A stretch of DNA of 64,000 bases from contig NC_073691.1 of the NCBI RefSeq assembly GCF_029784155.1, positions 135,156,394 through 135,220,393 on the forward strand, written 5' to 3'. A program made the translations under genes and the position numbers. Positions 32,721 through 45,250 of this stretch are shown here, piece after piece. Position 1 is the stretch's first letter. Every line of letters begins with the position of its first letter. Source of the DNA: Uranotaenia lowii. Taxonomy: Eukaryota; Arthropoda; Insecta; Diptera; Culicidae. The notes beneath the pieces were generated by a model. That model did no database searches and was not told the origin of the DNA. It was given only the letters and a program-made list of their open reading frames with translations.

Positions 32721-33820
32721 TATGGCTCAGTTGGCAAGTCGATTGCCTCCTGAGCTGATGTACACGAATTCGAGCTCAAGAGTAGGGGAGCATGAGGATA
32801 CTTTATGCCCTTTTCTGATTTTCATCATATCTTTTTGGGCAAAATTAGAAACTCGCCGTCTTTTGCATTTTCTGACAGCGTGTAATTTCAAGTTCATATG
32901 TTCCAAAAGTTAGAACGATATATGAGCTCGTAGATGAGCTAGAAGCATTTTTGTGAGACTAAAAAAAGTGATATTTTTTAAGTTACAGGAGACTTGATCT
33001 TTTACTAAAGGAGACTTGATCTTTTATAGAGGGTGCTCTAACCCTAGGCAATAAAAGGTCCGTTGACTATTTCTTGCCATATTAGTTCTCATTTCACAGT
33101 TTGTAAGTATTAGACAAAGAGAATTATAAAAGTTTGTATTCACCGACACTAGGGTGGCATACTGTTGGGCGCAATATTCTAGTTTTTAGATAAATACAAT
33201 ATTTTTAGCCCTTTTTAACAGATAATTACTCGATAAACATTAGTTATTGGTCAGATATTAGTAATTTCATGTTAACCAATGATCGCGATCCATTCTTTTT
33301 AGATTCTAGGGATCAATTATATCCATTACATACATTTTGGAAAACTTCTTCTTAAAAAAATTAGAGTATACTATTACTTTGAAAATATGCCATTATGAAC
33401 TTCATAGTATACTCTAACAATTGACATATTGGAAAAGATATTTTGATCATATTTTTTTCCTGGAGAAACATTTTAAAGAGATAAATGAAGATCTTTAAAT
33501 CACATTTTGTAAAATTTTTCAAATAAAGTTCAATAACTCGAAAATTAAAATTTTCAAAATTTGATCAGATAACAGCATTGTTGTTTTATTCTGTTTGGCA
33601 CATTTTTCTAGAACATTTGATATTTGTAAGACATTCCTGTTTCGAGATATAGCGAAGGAATCAAGTAACCCCAGGGATCAAATATCCTCATTCTCCCCTA
33701 AATATTGAACATAGTTGTGCCGGGTTAGTTTTTTCAATAAATGTCCGGCAACTGCAACGTCAATATAAAGTCGCGAATGCCATATTTAGATGGTTAAACG
33801 ACTATAATGGAATAAAAAAA
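32721..33820 (+). mobile_element. tRNA-derived SINE interrupted by a TA-MITE
   Basis: Flanked by a perfect 13-bp duplication, AATCTAACAGTGA (32708-32720 and 33821-33833). It starts TATGGCTCAGTTGGCAAG, whose TGGCTCAGTTGG is an exact A box; the B-box position reads GAATTCGAGCTC. After the MITE the SINE body resumes (ATATTGAACATAGTTGTGCC ...) and ends in an A-rich tail GAATAAAAAAA. Without the MITE it is about 185 bp. Confidence 0.85.
32785..33698. mobile_element. TA-MITE, GGGGA-type, inserted in the SINE
   Basis: Starts GGGGAGCATGAGGATACTTT and ends ATATCCTCATTCTCCCC, inverted repeats of each other, with TA on both sides (32783-32784, 33699-33700). The second SINE copy at 35.8 kb is uninterrupted at this point (CTCAAGAGTAAACATCGA), so the insertion site and the TA duplication are directly visible. 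Non-coding, 914 bp. Confidence 0.88.
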
Positions 33821-35564
33821 AATCTAACAGTGAAAATAGAAAAGCTTAATACTTGTACTTGTAATTCTTGGTAATATTTGATAAAAAACAGTTGAATGAA
33901 ATTTCACCATCAAATGGTATCCCTAACTATGTTTTATGCAAAAGACCGTGTGATATCTTAAATTTTTATCAACAATTCAGCTTTGACGTATGTTTCTCAT
34001 CAATTCCTGCCACTTTTTGCATGTAGAACTGACATATTGTCCAAAGCATAAACATAGACATTAAGCCAGCCTGGTCTCGGAAATCGGTCATTTTGACAAC
34101 TTTTATCATGAAATCATTTTATTAAAAACTATATAAGATTCAAAATATAAAAATTGCTTCATGTATAAAAATCATATTTCTGCTCATGTGAATATAGCTT
34201 TCAGACACCTGGAATATTGGAGAAAATAAGTATTTTTTTTTAGTATGCACATTTAAGAACTCTTCATCCCCCGTGGAGGGTAAAGGAACTGAAAAAGGAC
34301 GAATTCCTAGTTGGATTTCATTATTTTTTTTAACACCATACCACAAAGATAAGTAAATTTTCTTAACTTGAAATTTATTCTTTCAATTTTATTATTTCAA
34401 TGATCAAAGCTTAGTTTGAAGAAAGTATGCAATTTAATTACGCCTGTGAAATTATCACTGTCAGTCGGATCTTCAAATGACTTGTATTCTACACATTATG
34501 AGATTTGACTATTATGATGTGTAGTTTGCATCTGCCATACGAATCTAAGTCGTAAAATTGAAAATTTCATTGGAAACATTGTGAAGATCGTATTGCTCAT
34601 AAAGATTATATTTTGAAACTGTATTCCTGTAGGCAATAAGATTGAAGTTCTTAATTCAAACTTCGAATTATTAAATCTCACATGTAGAAATAAAATAAAA
34701 TTCCTAACCACTTTCTTGTAATATGATTTCAGTATAGTAACTTTACGAGCATTTGAATTACTGATTTGCGTTGATGACACACAGACACGTCATATGCTTT
34801 ACGTGATACGAGTTTTTCTATTTTGAATGTTCATCCAAGTTTGAACCTATAATCGTTTTGTTTTGTTCTAAACAGAATTTGTCGATTTCAAATCTTTAAA
34901 ATGCAGAATTCAAGTTACTAGAAATGAATATAGCAGAAATAAATATTGGTATGGATTAAAGTTCCCAATTCAAATAAAGACCCCGATTCAAAATAACTCA
35001 GAACAAAAAAAAAACCTCGGAAAATCAAATCCAAATCCAAAATACAAAGTTGTATATTGAAAATTAAAGACATGTCCGATAGAATGGATTCAGAATATGA
35101 TTGTGATTGATGATTCGATCTTAAAATTTATGAAAAAATAGTCAAAAACTGCATAATCTTTTTTATGTCCAAACGTGATATTGTTGAACGCTTGCGTTCT
35201 GAGTCCGGCATATGAAATTCTTATTATAACTTTTAATGATAAATTCAATCAAAATTATATTTTGAATCAATTTTATGAGCTGTCTAAAATGTTTAGAACC
35301 GAACTGAAAATTTTAGATGATTACAATAAAGTAATAGAGTATTTACTAATAGATAGATAACACAGAAGAGCAGCATCATTGGTTGCTCTGTTTTGATAAC
35401 TAATTAAAGATGATTTTGGCACTCTCAACTTGAATCTTTTGTGGGATTTTGTTTTTTTTAGCTTGGACTAGGGTAACCATACCTTGCAACGCAAAAAGCG
35501 TCCAATGAGCTTATTTTCCAAAAAAAATAAAGGATCATTTAAAATGTTGTGCATAATGAGTACT

Positions 35565-35800
35565 TTTACGGTAATTTTGGCTATGTTTCGGTCTAGGGAC
35601 TCAATCAAACAACTTAGCTTTTGAAATGCCCGACGTTTCGACCATTGTTGGTGGACTTTCTCAAGGGAATTACAGAACAATGGACAGATAATTCCATTAA
35701 GAAAGTCCACCCAAACTGGTCAAAACGTCGGGCATTTCAAAAGCTAAGTTGTTTGATTGAATCCCTGGTCCGAAAAATAGTCAAAATTACTATAAAATAT
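35565..35800. repeat. Near-perfect long hairpin
   Basis: The left arm, including CAATCAAACAACTTAGCTTT and TGAAATGCCCGACGTTT, is matched in reverse complement by AAACGTCGGGCATTTCA and AAAGCTAAGTTGTTTGATTG in the right arm. Pairing continues inward (GTGGACTTTCT / AGAAAGTCCAC) and outward (GGTAATTTTGGCTAT / ATAGTCAAAATTAC). It is probably a palindromic MITE. Short frames over it are not genes. Confidence 0.85.
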
Positions 35801-35812
35801 CAATCACGGTCG

Positions 35813-35998
35813 GCTTGTGACATAGCTTAGATGGCAAGTCAGTTGATGCTGAGCCGATGTCCGTGAGCTCGAGCTCAAGAGTAAACATCGATCACAGTTG
35901 TATCGGTTAATTTTTTCAATGACTGTCCGCCAACTGCATCGTTGATATATGTCGCGTATGACATAAAGATGTTAACACGAAATCGAAACACACACATT
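35813..35998 (+). mobile_element. tRNA-derived SINE, uninterrupted copy
   Basis: CATAGCTTAGATGGCAAGTC then CGAGCTCAAGAGTAAACATC, GTATCGGTTAATTTTTTCAA, CTGTCCGCCAACTGC and TATGTCGCGTATGAC align along the whole length with the copy at 32721-33820. Imperfect flanks AATCACGGTCG (about 35802) and AATCATGGTCG (about 35999) may be its target duplication. Confidence 0.75.
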
Positions 35999-38769
35999 AA
36001 TCATGGTCGAGGACATAAATTTAAAATGTGTACTATAAGGTAGAAATTTGCATACTCAAAGGCGCTTATTGGCTCAACAATTTAGTACGGCGTCTAGAAG
36101 CTAATAATAAAAATTCGATTTTAAAAAATTAATGTACCTATTTAATTTTCATCGACTGTAAGGTATCAACAATCCAAAGGCACGCTTATTTTTATGAGAT
36201 AAAGCCGATTTCAGTTTGAAATAATCAGAAAGGTAGAAAAAAATTGATTGTAGTACCCGAATGGGTTGATTGTCTTTGAAATTATTTGAACGAATTAAAA
36301 GAAAGACTGTTATATTTTAGTCAATATCGTTCGGTCCTGACCAACTTCAAGTAGCCAATTTAAAAGAAATGAAATGTACAACAGGAAAAATGTTTTTAAC
36401 AAAAAAAAAGAGTATATTTCATTGAATTTCATGAAAAGAAAAGTACACCCATTTTTTGATAGAAGAAGAGTACATGTACTCTTAAAAGAGTACGTATGGT
36501 ATTCCTTGCTTAAATGGCATTAGCAAGTTTAAGTATAGGGACCTGAATCAGTTTTGAGTAATGAACATAAAAAAAGGAACTGATTTCGAATTTAATTATT
36601 TCCATTTGCTTCTGTTCAATCAAGTAACAAGTATTGCCTATATATTCTACTTCCAAAGTTCGTCACAACGCTATTATTAAATTAAATTTTTATTATTTTT
36701 TTTGAAAATTGAATGAATGATTCAGAGATGATGAGAATGAATGAGTGAGAATTTGATATTGAAGATTTCTATTTATAAATGAACTTTGTTGAAGGTTGAA
36801 CACTTTTTTAGGAAAAATATTTCAATTGAAGTTGAGTGCAGATTACTGTATTTTACAGAAAAGGAAAAACAAAACAGAATTTCATCCCCATTTTTCTCAG
36901 AAGTCATGAATACTCACTATCTTCGAGATAGTATATCATTGATTTAAAATCTTTATTTGAAAAATCTTTAAAGTATTTCCTAAATTATTGAAATAAAGTG
37001 CACTAAATTATCAAATAACTAACCGTTTCCAAAAGTTTTTTTTTTTTCAAAAACATGAGCTGATAAAAAATTCCATAATTGGATTCAACCCCCAAAATCA
37101 GTTCTCCAATTTTGGGCACCTAGGAAAAATGTGAATTTTGCTTGCAACCGGATCTCATAAAAAATATGTCAAGATAAGATTTTTCTTAATTTTAGTTTCG
37201 AAAAGCTATGGGAGGATTAAAAGTTGCAATGCCATGAAGAAATAATTTTCAATGTAAATATATCAGTTTCAGATAAGTTTTGTATTACAACAGGAACTTT
37301 CACAAAAAAAAGAGAAGTAAATTAAGGGTGATGCAAGTGGTTTTCAATATTTAGCAAGCGTTCATGGTTGAATTTAGACTGGTTCAGTCAATTCAGTAGG
37401 TACCGAAAAATGGGGGAACTTTGATCAATATAAACATTTTGCAGATAATCATCATTAACTAAGTCTGAAGTTTAAATACCATTAAACTGTTTTCTACGTT
37501 TGAAAGCCTATAAATTGAGTTTTATATAGGCTAAATTTGGTTTGTAGTTGGAGATTTTTTTATATTACTTTAAATGAAGTTTAAATGTTTTATAATTTTT
37601 GTTTTTTCGAAGACTCTCAAACACCTCTCCTGATAAAATGATAGCATTAAGAAGCAAATGGGATGTTTTATATGAAAGTTTCACTTTTTTTTTCTTTGTA
37701 AAGGTATAGCTTTAGAGTTATTTTCATGTTCATTATATGCTAATTTTTGGATATTAAAAAAAAAAAACGGGCAATTTCTTTGAGAAAGTCTGTATAGAAC
37801 CTGTATAGCCTATCAAATGGTTAAATTTGAAGAAAAAAAGAACATAGGGACAGTGGAAGGACCTAGGGAAATGCATGAGGGTTAAATTTCGTTTGTTTTA
37901 AGGTAAAAAATATTTAAACATGTTTATAATTTTTGCCCCTAAATGTATGCAGCAACATTGTTCATCTTTTGATTATATTAGTTTTTGGAAGAAAATGTTT
38001 GAAATGCTATGCACTTTGTGCTGAATGTCAAAAAATTTAAAGATAAGGGAATAAATTTACAAAAACATTCGGTTTTTTTGATTGCTCTGGGTTCCAATTT
38101 TCAGTACTTCGTTGGATATAATTTATGATCCTTTTAACATTTTTTGTCAAATTTTAGAACCCATTAAGGCGCATCCATAGATAATAATTTTATATATATG
38201 TTTTGTCAAAATGGTTTAAGGAATACCTAGGGTTTTTCAAGTTACACAAAAAGTAAATATTTTACATATGTAATTGTGTAATTTGAATTCAAGGTTGTGA
38301 ATCAACGCTCTCGGGAGTACAAATTGTTTCGACTGGAGTTTTAGTTTCGTTTTGTTTCCCGTTCGATCAAATGTGCAATTTATGTTGTTGATTTAACACA
38401 TTTCTAAATACACTTTTTAAACTCGAGTTTTAACACAAACGTAAAATATCTTAATTGGAAATATTTAGATAAAATCCTTAACATCATTTCCATAATAGAC
38501 TTTGAATTGATTTCAAAATAAGTTGTCGTTTTTCAACATTCACTTTATCAAATATGTTTTTACTTCACTAATTTTTTCCAAACTAATGAATTCGACATTT
38601 TTCATCCATGTCTCACCAAATCTACAGATCATGAAAAATATTTATTATGGGATTCAGGTTATTGAGCAACTCCGAAGTTAATTTTCGAATTATTTTAATC
38701 TGACCCATCAGTATTTTGAGTATGATTGTCAAGCTTAAAAGCTTGAAGGGCCAGATTCACCTGTGTAGA

Positions 38770-38935
38770 TTAAGGTTCCCAGAATTTTTTCAGCACGTAT
38801 CCTGCCAGACAATCCGGGAATTTTCTTTATAAATTCGGCAAAATCCGGGTATTTCATTTCTAAATTGACGATCAAAAATCCGGGTAATATCCAGATAAAT
38901 TTGGTCAAAACCCAGAAATTATTCAACAAAAATCA
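38770..38935. repeat. CCGGGTAAT/CCGGGAATT-iterated MITE fragment
   Basis: Variants of AATCCGGGAATTTTC, AAATCCGGGTATTTC and AATCCGGGTAATATCCAG follow one another after GGTTCCCAGAATTTTTTCAG. It belongs to the group of motif-iterated MITEs in this window. Confidence 0.45.
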
Positions 38936-39121
38936 AGATAAAAAAATTAAATAAATATTTTTTTCATCAAAATTTATAAACAGATTTTAAATCGTATTTT
39001 AGCATAGTAATTCAATTCTGTATTTTTTAAAAGAAAAATCACCAACAATTCTACTTAAAAAGAGAGTTTTATCATTGATTTTTTTCCTTCTTTGCTCTCG
39101 TTTCCTTTTTTTTACGAATAG

Positions 39122-39441
39122 GTCGTGGCAAGATGAAGAAGATGATGAGCATGATGATGATGGGCTTCATGATGAAGATGGCCGCCATGGTTCCGGTGGC
39201 GATTGCCGGTCTGTACCTGTTAGCCGGAAAGGCGCTGATCGTGTCCAAGATCGCACTGCTGCTGGCCGGAATCATCGGTCTGAAGAAGCTGGTTTCGAGC
39301 AAACAGGGCGGCGGCGGCGGGGGCGGCTGGTCCAGCGGAGGTTCCGGACATGGCGGCGGTTGGGATCGACGATCGGCCGATGTGGCCGCAGCAGCTGCCC
39401 AGAACCTGGCCTACAACGCCTATGCCAAGAACCAGGCGTAG
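39122..39441 (+). CDS. Osiris-family protein, exon 2
   Basis: It starts after acceptor ACGAATAG and continues the split Gly codon (G|GT). A basic, Met-rich stretch (GRGKMKKMMSMMMMGFMMKM) leads into the DUF1676 hydrophobic core MVPVAIAGLYLLAGKALIVS and KIALLLAGIIGLKKLVSS (residues about 169-206), then a Gly/Ser/Trp-rich segment and the C-terminal AQNLAYNAY, matching the AQxLxY-type tail of Osiris proteins. Stop TAG 39439-39441. The Met-rich rather than Leu-rich start of the core is unusual but keeps the hydrophobic, basic pattern. An in-frame ATG at 39133 is internal, not a start. Confidence 0.93.
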
Positions 39442-42400
39442 AACGACGAACAGATTGGGCGTTTCCTGACCCATCGAAAGCTGTGCCACAGCTTCTAGAA
39501 TGTCCAATGTCACGAAAGTGTGCGGAAGAGTTAAATTATTTATTTATTTATTTATTTAAATTATTGTGAGACCAACTGGAACGTAATTCAACTCTTCACT
39601 TTCGTTTAGCTCAGACAAATTTTTTGCGTGTTTAAGATTTTGCAGTCGTATGCCTAATTAATTCAAAGAGCAACTCTTTCTTTTTCTATTATGTATTATT
39701 CCATGAATAACCCCTTTGAACCTTCCCATCATCTTTCCTCGTTACGTAACAAGCCGTGAGTTCTTTCAACTTTCGACAAGTTGTATCACGGTATAATTTT
39801 CGCATTTTCCACTGATTTCCACAGCCTGTCTGTTTCATTAAAATCCTACAATTCATTGTCTCGTAGTTCCTTCCCCTTGAATTTTTCCCTAGCATCTAGC
39901 TCTCTTCAAAGTCTTTAAACCTTTGTATGTCTTTCTCAAAGCAATTTAGATTTCCCACCTTCTTTTTTTCCCACGTAATAACGGCCGGATCTATTCGTTG
40001 ATGATTGTTGCTGACTATGCGCTCTACTACCGATGTTTTCCAACACATTTCCACTGTACCACCATCTTGAATCTACATACAATATCATCAACGTTTTCGC
40101 TTTCATTTGAAACACCTTCTATCGTTTCAGCCCGTGAGTAGCTCACTCCGTTTTCCACCTTCCATTTCATTTCCAACATTTCCATTTTTCTTTCTATTTT
40201 TTTTCTACTATCTCCTCTTCCGTAACGGTGGCAAATTATTCTGACAAGCTGACCGTGATCTTCCATTTCCTTTTCAATCATCCTCATGCCCCATCTCTTC
40301 GTTCTCTACTTTGAATTTTCAACTCACTTAATTTGTTCTGAGACTAGTTTCTAATCTTTTCTAATCTAATTTTTTGCTGGCGGTTCGGTCGCTTTCGAAA
40401 ACTTTTTTTCCTCCTTCAAATGTATGTTGAGTCAGCAACCTGTTAATGTTATGTTGTTGTTGTTCATGCTGCTGTTGCTGCTCACAGATTCTTTACAAAT
40501 TTCCTTCGTCTATCAAGCGAAAGCTTTCCGTATTGCCAGTTCAAAAGATCAACCCCAGTCAACTTCGGTCCTCATAGGACCCCCCTAAACTTACTGACCT
40601 CCCTTAAACTTAATCTTGTAAAACTATGCGCTAAGTGGTATACTTTATGAAATCCAAGCTCCCTAGTTTAATCATCCTAAATTCCTCGTCCTCCTCTTTC
40701 CAACTAACCAATATGCTAGTACTAGATCTGTTCTATGCTCTCATGGCACACAGCTGAAATAGTATGTTAAATTAACGCATTGTTACATGTTTGTTAAAGC
40801 CGTTGGATTAGGAAGGAAACAAGATTCTTCCTTCCAAGAAAACAAAAACTTGTTAATTCCCTGTTGCTAATGTATTAAGTTATAATGTAAACGAATTAAA
40901 AGAGCGATAAAATTGCATTGTACGCACTCTAAGTATGACAAAAAAAGCCACGAAATGATGTTGTAAAAAAACTAATCGTTAATGAAAAAATAAACCATCA
41001 ATTTCAGCCGTTCCGCGGACTTCCGTACCAAATGCAGGCGCGATGAGCCCGCGGCGGCGAAATCAGTATTCCGAAACCGAAAACCGGCAGACCTCAATTG
41101 CGCTTCTTTGTGAACTATCCGAACGAAAAGAAAACTACAACTTTTCCCCCCACTTTCCTCGACTTTTCCCGTGTGCATTATTTTGACGCTTTTTGACCAT
41201 TTTAATTGACCGCTCGCGCCTAAGGTGGAGGCACCTTTTCTTTTCTTCCGCTGCATTACAAAAAAACCCTTTGGTGATAGGTAACATCTTAAAATCTGGC
41301 TTCGTAACTATTCGCCTTTTTTCCTAAATCAATCAAAGCCTCTTTCACATCATTTTTAAAATTAACTTGTCCCACTGCCATTGTTAATGATCCTCCACCG
41401 TTCGATAGATAAATGTAGGTAAGCACATGAAAATTCACAAGTGTGGCTCAACCCATGTTGAGCATTTCCTCCAGTAGGCAGCACGTTTGGCCATCGAAAA
41501 CATCTTCCACAAGGGGGCTCTCAATGGGTTGACATAAATCCCCCAATCATTTCTGCGAATGAGGCCGAACAGCCCCAATCGGCCAATTACCCACGTTATG
41601 GTGCCATTTGGGGCGCCATCCACTGTTAATTTTAATTTTTTTTCATTGCCCCACACCGATAGCGCGCAGCTTCCATCGATAATAACCATATTGCGCATCA
41701 GAGAAAATCTTTCGGTTGCTGAAGATTTGGGATATATGTATGTATATCTATATGCTACAATTAGTTTCGGTTCCGACCAACATGTGTTATTACGGCTAGG
41801 GAGAAATTTATCACTGCATGTCGATCGGAGAACGGATTTCTTTAAATGATTAACTTTGATTCGATGCACTACTTGAGCTAGTTATTTGAACGGTCGGTGA
41901 TTTCTTCCAATTTGCGCAAGATGGTACCAATAACTACATTTGATAATTACAAAACTTTCCTCTCTGGAAAATTGACGAGGGCCAATAACCCACCTATCAT
42001 TCATTGATCTGAACAAATAAAATGTATTTAAAAAATTTCGACTGCTTGAATTTGGCAAAGATATGAGTGGTTTCTTTCCACAAATCAACATAAATCTATA
42101 ACAAGAACTTTGATAACTTTTGTAAATTTTTCTTGAACATTATAAAAAGAATTCCTTTTGAAAAGGTCGCACTTTGTTTTCTCATGACTATGACGTAATC
42201 TCGTCCCTCAAAAGGTTTGAGTTACAGTTAAAGGTTCAAAAACACCTACCGTCAACTTGGGGTAATAAACAACACTTTTTAGCTTCAATGCCTTTGAAAA
42301 AAAGTCAAGAGATAATTACACGCAAAATAATCTGCACGTAGCGGCTACGTGAAAAAATACATAATTTTTATCGAAGTGATTTTCACGTAAATGCTACAAA

Positions 42401-42719
42401 ATGAATTTGTAAACGCGCCCCTATAGGAATTGATGCTGGATGAAAATCACCTAAACAACTTACGTGAATTTCTAGACAGTTCAACACGATGTGATGGTGA
42501 AAGCTGTGTGTAATGTTTATCGGTTTTAATTTATCCCTCCCTTTTTCGTTGTTCTTATAAATAAGTAGCTGATCCCATCCGAACTCCATTTCGCATTTAA
42601 TTTAGAATATGTCATGAACAGTTTGAATGAATGTTAATTGCTAGGCATTTTCCAGATGCATTTCCGAATGCATTGTTAGGTAATAATTACAAAAATGTTG
42701 AACATGTAATATGGACGAT
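39442..42719. other. 3' flank of the Osiris gene, no further gene supported
   Basis: A TTTA-rich tract (39534-39565) and later AATAAA (about 40987) are candidate 3' UTR marks. The pyrimidine-rich 39.7-40.4 kb block has only featureless minus-strand frames. 41.4-41.9 kb has a long minus frame (144 codons) overlapped by a plus frame, neither recognisable. 42315-42513 has MITE-like ends (TTACACGCAAAA, GTGTGTAA) and iterates CACGT/ACGTG. Confidence 0.4.
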
Positions 42720-43088
42720 CACTTTTTCTGTCGATTGCTACTAAATTTGAAATCAGGAATCAATTGACCGTGTCAAAAAACTCCCGTATATGAATTTTCG
42801 TATCGATGCGATACAAAATTATTGCTTAAACAAATTTATCAGTTAATAATTTTTGTCGTTTAATTCGAATATTGAAGGCAGAAATCAATTGACCGTCCCA
42901 ACCCCCGTATATAAATTTTGATCGTTGCTTAAAAACGGAATTATTGCCAAAAAATTAAACCCCTTTCGGTGGTCTCTTTTACAAACTTCGAAATCGATCG
43001 TTCTTCCCTCGAAACTTCCGTGTGCAAATTTTCAAATCAATCCATTGCATAATAACGTCAATATCACAAAAAAAAGGAATAGTTAATA

Positions 43089-43937
43089 GGGGAAAAGTTC
43101 ATATAACGCCCCATGTGGCTAATACGCGCCACCCTTGTTTTGAAGAATCTGAAATATTTTAAGCCTGCAAAATATTACCAATTTTTTTTAAATGCTGTGA
43201 TTGGTCATGGCAAGTATGAATTTTTCCTTAAAATGCCCCTGTGTCGTGACAATTTCACAATTTAGGTTTTTCTTCATTTCGATCTAAATTTAAAAACACT
43301 TTTAGTAAGGTGTCACCAAGCAGAGAAAAACGAATAAGACAATATTTTCTGACACATCGATAGAGGAGAATCTAAACTATGATTTTATGCTAAAAATCAT
43401 ACTGAACTCGCTAAGGAATGCTTTTTATGGGTATGTTCTATCACGGCCCATGCGCTCGTTATAACGCGCCAATCGTTGTAGGCTGAAAATAGCATTAATT
43501 TTTCAAAATGGTCAATTTTCATTGAAAATTAACTAAAAGTCTAAAACCATAATTTGAGTGTAAATTCAGCCCAAAAAATCTATTTTTCTATTTTTTTTAA
43601 TTTTGATTAGTCTATTTTGATTTTCTTTTCAGTCAAATTGTCTGTAAGTATTGGTGTGTTTTCGGTCTTCGGCTGCTTTCGGGTGTGTTCGGCTGCTAGG
43701 CGCGTATTGAATACACAGCGGCGCGTATTTGCAACACAGTTTTGTTCTGTGGCTTTGAATATGGTTTTTGAAAATCAAGTTTTTGAAGATACTATAGCAA
43801 TTTGAGTAATAAAAAATCATAGGCATTTGTAGAAAACACTTTTCTTCAACGATTACACCCATTTTTAACACATTTTGTACGTGGAATACATAGAAAATCA
43901 GCGATTCGCTTAGGTGGCGCATAATAGGGCATGTTCC
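43089..43937 (+). mobile_element. TA-MITE, GGGGA-type, copy in plus orientation
   Basis: Preceded by TA (43087-43088). It starts GGGGAAAAGTTCATATAACG and ends GCGCATAATAGGGCATGTTC. The last few terminal bases and the right TA are lost. It is the reverse complement of 44160-45013 over its whole length. Confidence 0.85.
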
Positions 43938-44159
43938 TGGACAACCATTTAGGCGGACCCCTGACCCAAAATTGGATAGTTGGAATGAATTGTTCGTCCT
44001 TAATAATTCCCATGTGAAAATTTTCACCTCAATCCGATGTATAATAACCTCAATATCACAAAAATATCGAAAAGGTAACATGGATGACCCCTTTTGTCGG
44101 CCCCTTGCACTGAACTTGATGCCTGAAATAGATTGCACGTCATTCAAAACTCTCGTGTA

Positions 44160-45013
44160 GGGGAACATGCCCTATTATGCGCCACCTAAGCGAATCGCTG
44201 ATTTTCTATGTATTCCACGTACAAATTGTGTTAAAAATGGGTGTAATCGTTGAAGAAAAGTGTTTTCTACAAATTCCTATGATTTTTCATTCCTCAAATT
44301 GCTATAGTTTCTTCAAAAAACATGATTTTTTAAAACCATTTTCAAAGCCACAGAACAAAACTGTGTTGCGAATACGCGCCGCTGTGTATTCAATACGCGC
44401 CTAGCAGCCGAACACACCCGAGAGCAGCCGAAGACCGAAAACACACCAATACTTACAGACACTTTGACTGAAATGAAAATCAAAATGGACTAATAGAAAT
44501 TTAACAAAAAATGAAAAATAGATTTTTTGGGCTGAATTAACACTCAAAATATGGTTTTAGACTTTTTGTTCATTTTTAATGAAAATTGGGCTTTTTGAAA
44601 AATTAATACTATTTTCAGCCTACTACGATTGGCCCGTTATAAAGAACGCATGGGCCGTGATAGAACATACCCATGAAAAGCATACCTTAGCGAGTTCAGT
44701 ATGATTTTTTAGCATAAAATCATAATTTAGATTCTCCTCTATCGATGCGTCAGAAAATATTGTCTTATCCGTTTTTCTCTGCTTGGTGACACCTTATTAA
44801 AAGTCTTTTAAAATTTAGATCTAAATGAAGAAAAACCTAAATTGTGAAATTATCACGACGCAGGGGCATTTTAAGGAAAAATTCATACTTGCCATGACCA
44901 ATCACAGCATTTAAAACAAATTGGTAATATTTTGCAGGCTTAAAATGTTTCAGATTATTCAAAAAAAGAGTGGCGCGTATTAGCCACATGGGGCGTTATA
45001 TGAACTTTTCCTC
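44160..45013 (-). mobile_element. TA-MITE, GGGGA-type, copy in minus orientation
   Basis: Starts GGGGAACATGCCCTATTATG after TA (44158-44159) and ends CGTTATATGAACTTTTCCTC before TA (45014-45015). High identity with 43089-43937 in inverse orientation, separated from it by 222 bases of the tandem repeat. Confidence 0.88.
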
Positions 45014-45250
45014 TACAAATTTTCATCTGAATCCGATGTATAATAACGTCAATATTGCAAAACAGTGAGAAGTTCATATGGACGACCCCTTTTGCCGGCC
45101 CCTGACCCAAAATTCTATACCTGAAATCAATTACCCATCTCTCAAAGCCCCCACGTGCAAATTTTCATCACAATCCGACGAAAAACTACGTCAATATCGT
45201 GAAAACAATATTTGTCTTGTATTGACGACCCCTTTCAGAAGGGTTCATCC

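Larger units (their letters stand above)
31539..39121 (+). other. 7.6-kb intron of the Osiris gene
   Basis: Donor GTGCGT and acceptor TTTTTTTTACGAATAG. The intron is filled by mobile elements: a SINE with an inserted TA-MITE (32708-33833), a hairpin element (35565-35800), a second SINE (about 35813-35998) and a motif-iterated MITE fragment (38770-38935). No exon-like frame was found in the rest. Confidence 0.85.
42720..45250. repeat. Degenerate tandem repeat field (about 130-150 bp units)
   Basis: Units share CAAATTTTCA(T/A)C..AATCCGATG, TATAATAACGTCAATAT, GACGACCCCTTTTG(T/C)CGGCCCC and CTGACCCAAAATT. Units or parts are visible near 42740, 42885, 42960-43080, 43938-44159, 45014-45110 and 45110-45245. 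Two MITE copies occupy the gaps. Origin unknown. Confidence 0.6.

Noticed and set aside
41435..41869. 144-codon minus frame overlapped by a 96-codon plus frame
   Set aside because: Both strands are open, with no domain or signals. It may be a conserved non-coding block but nothing visible proves it.
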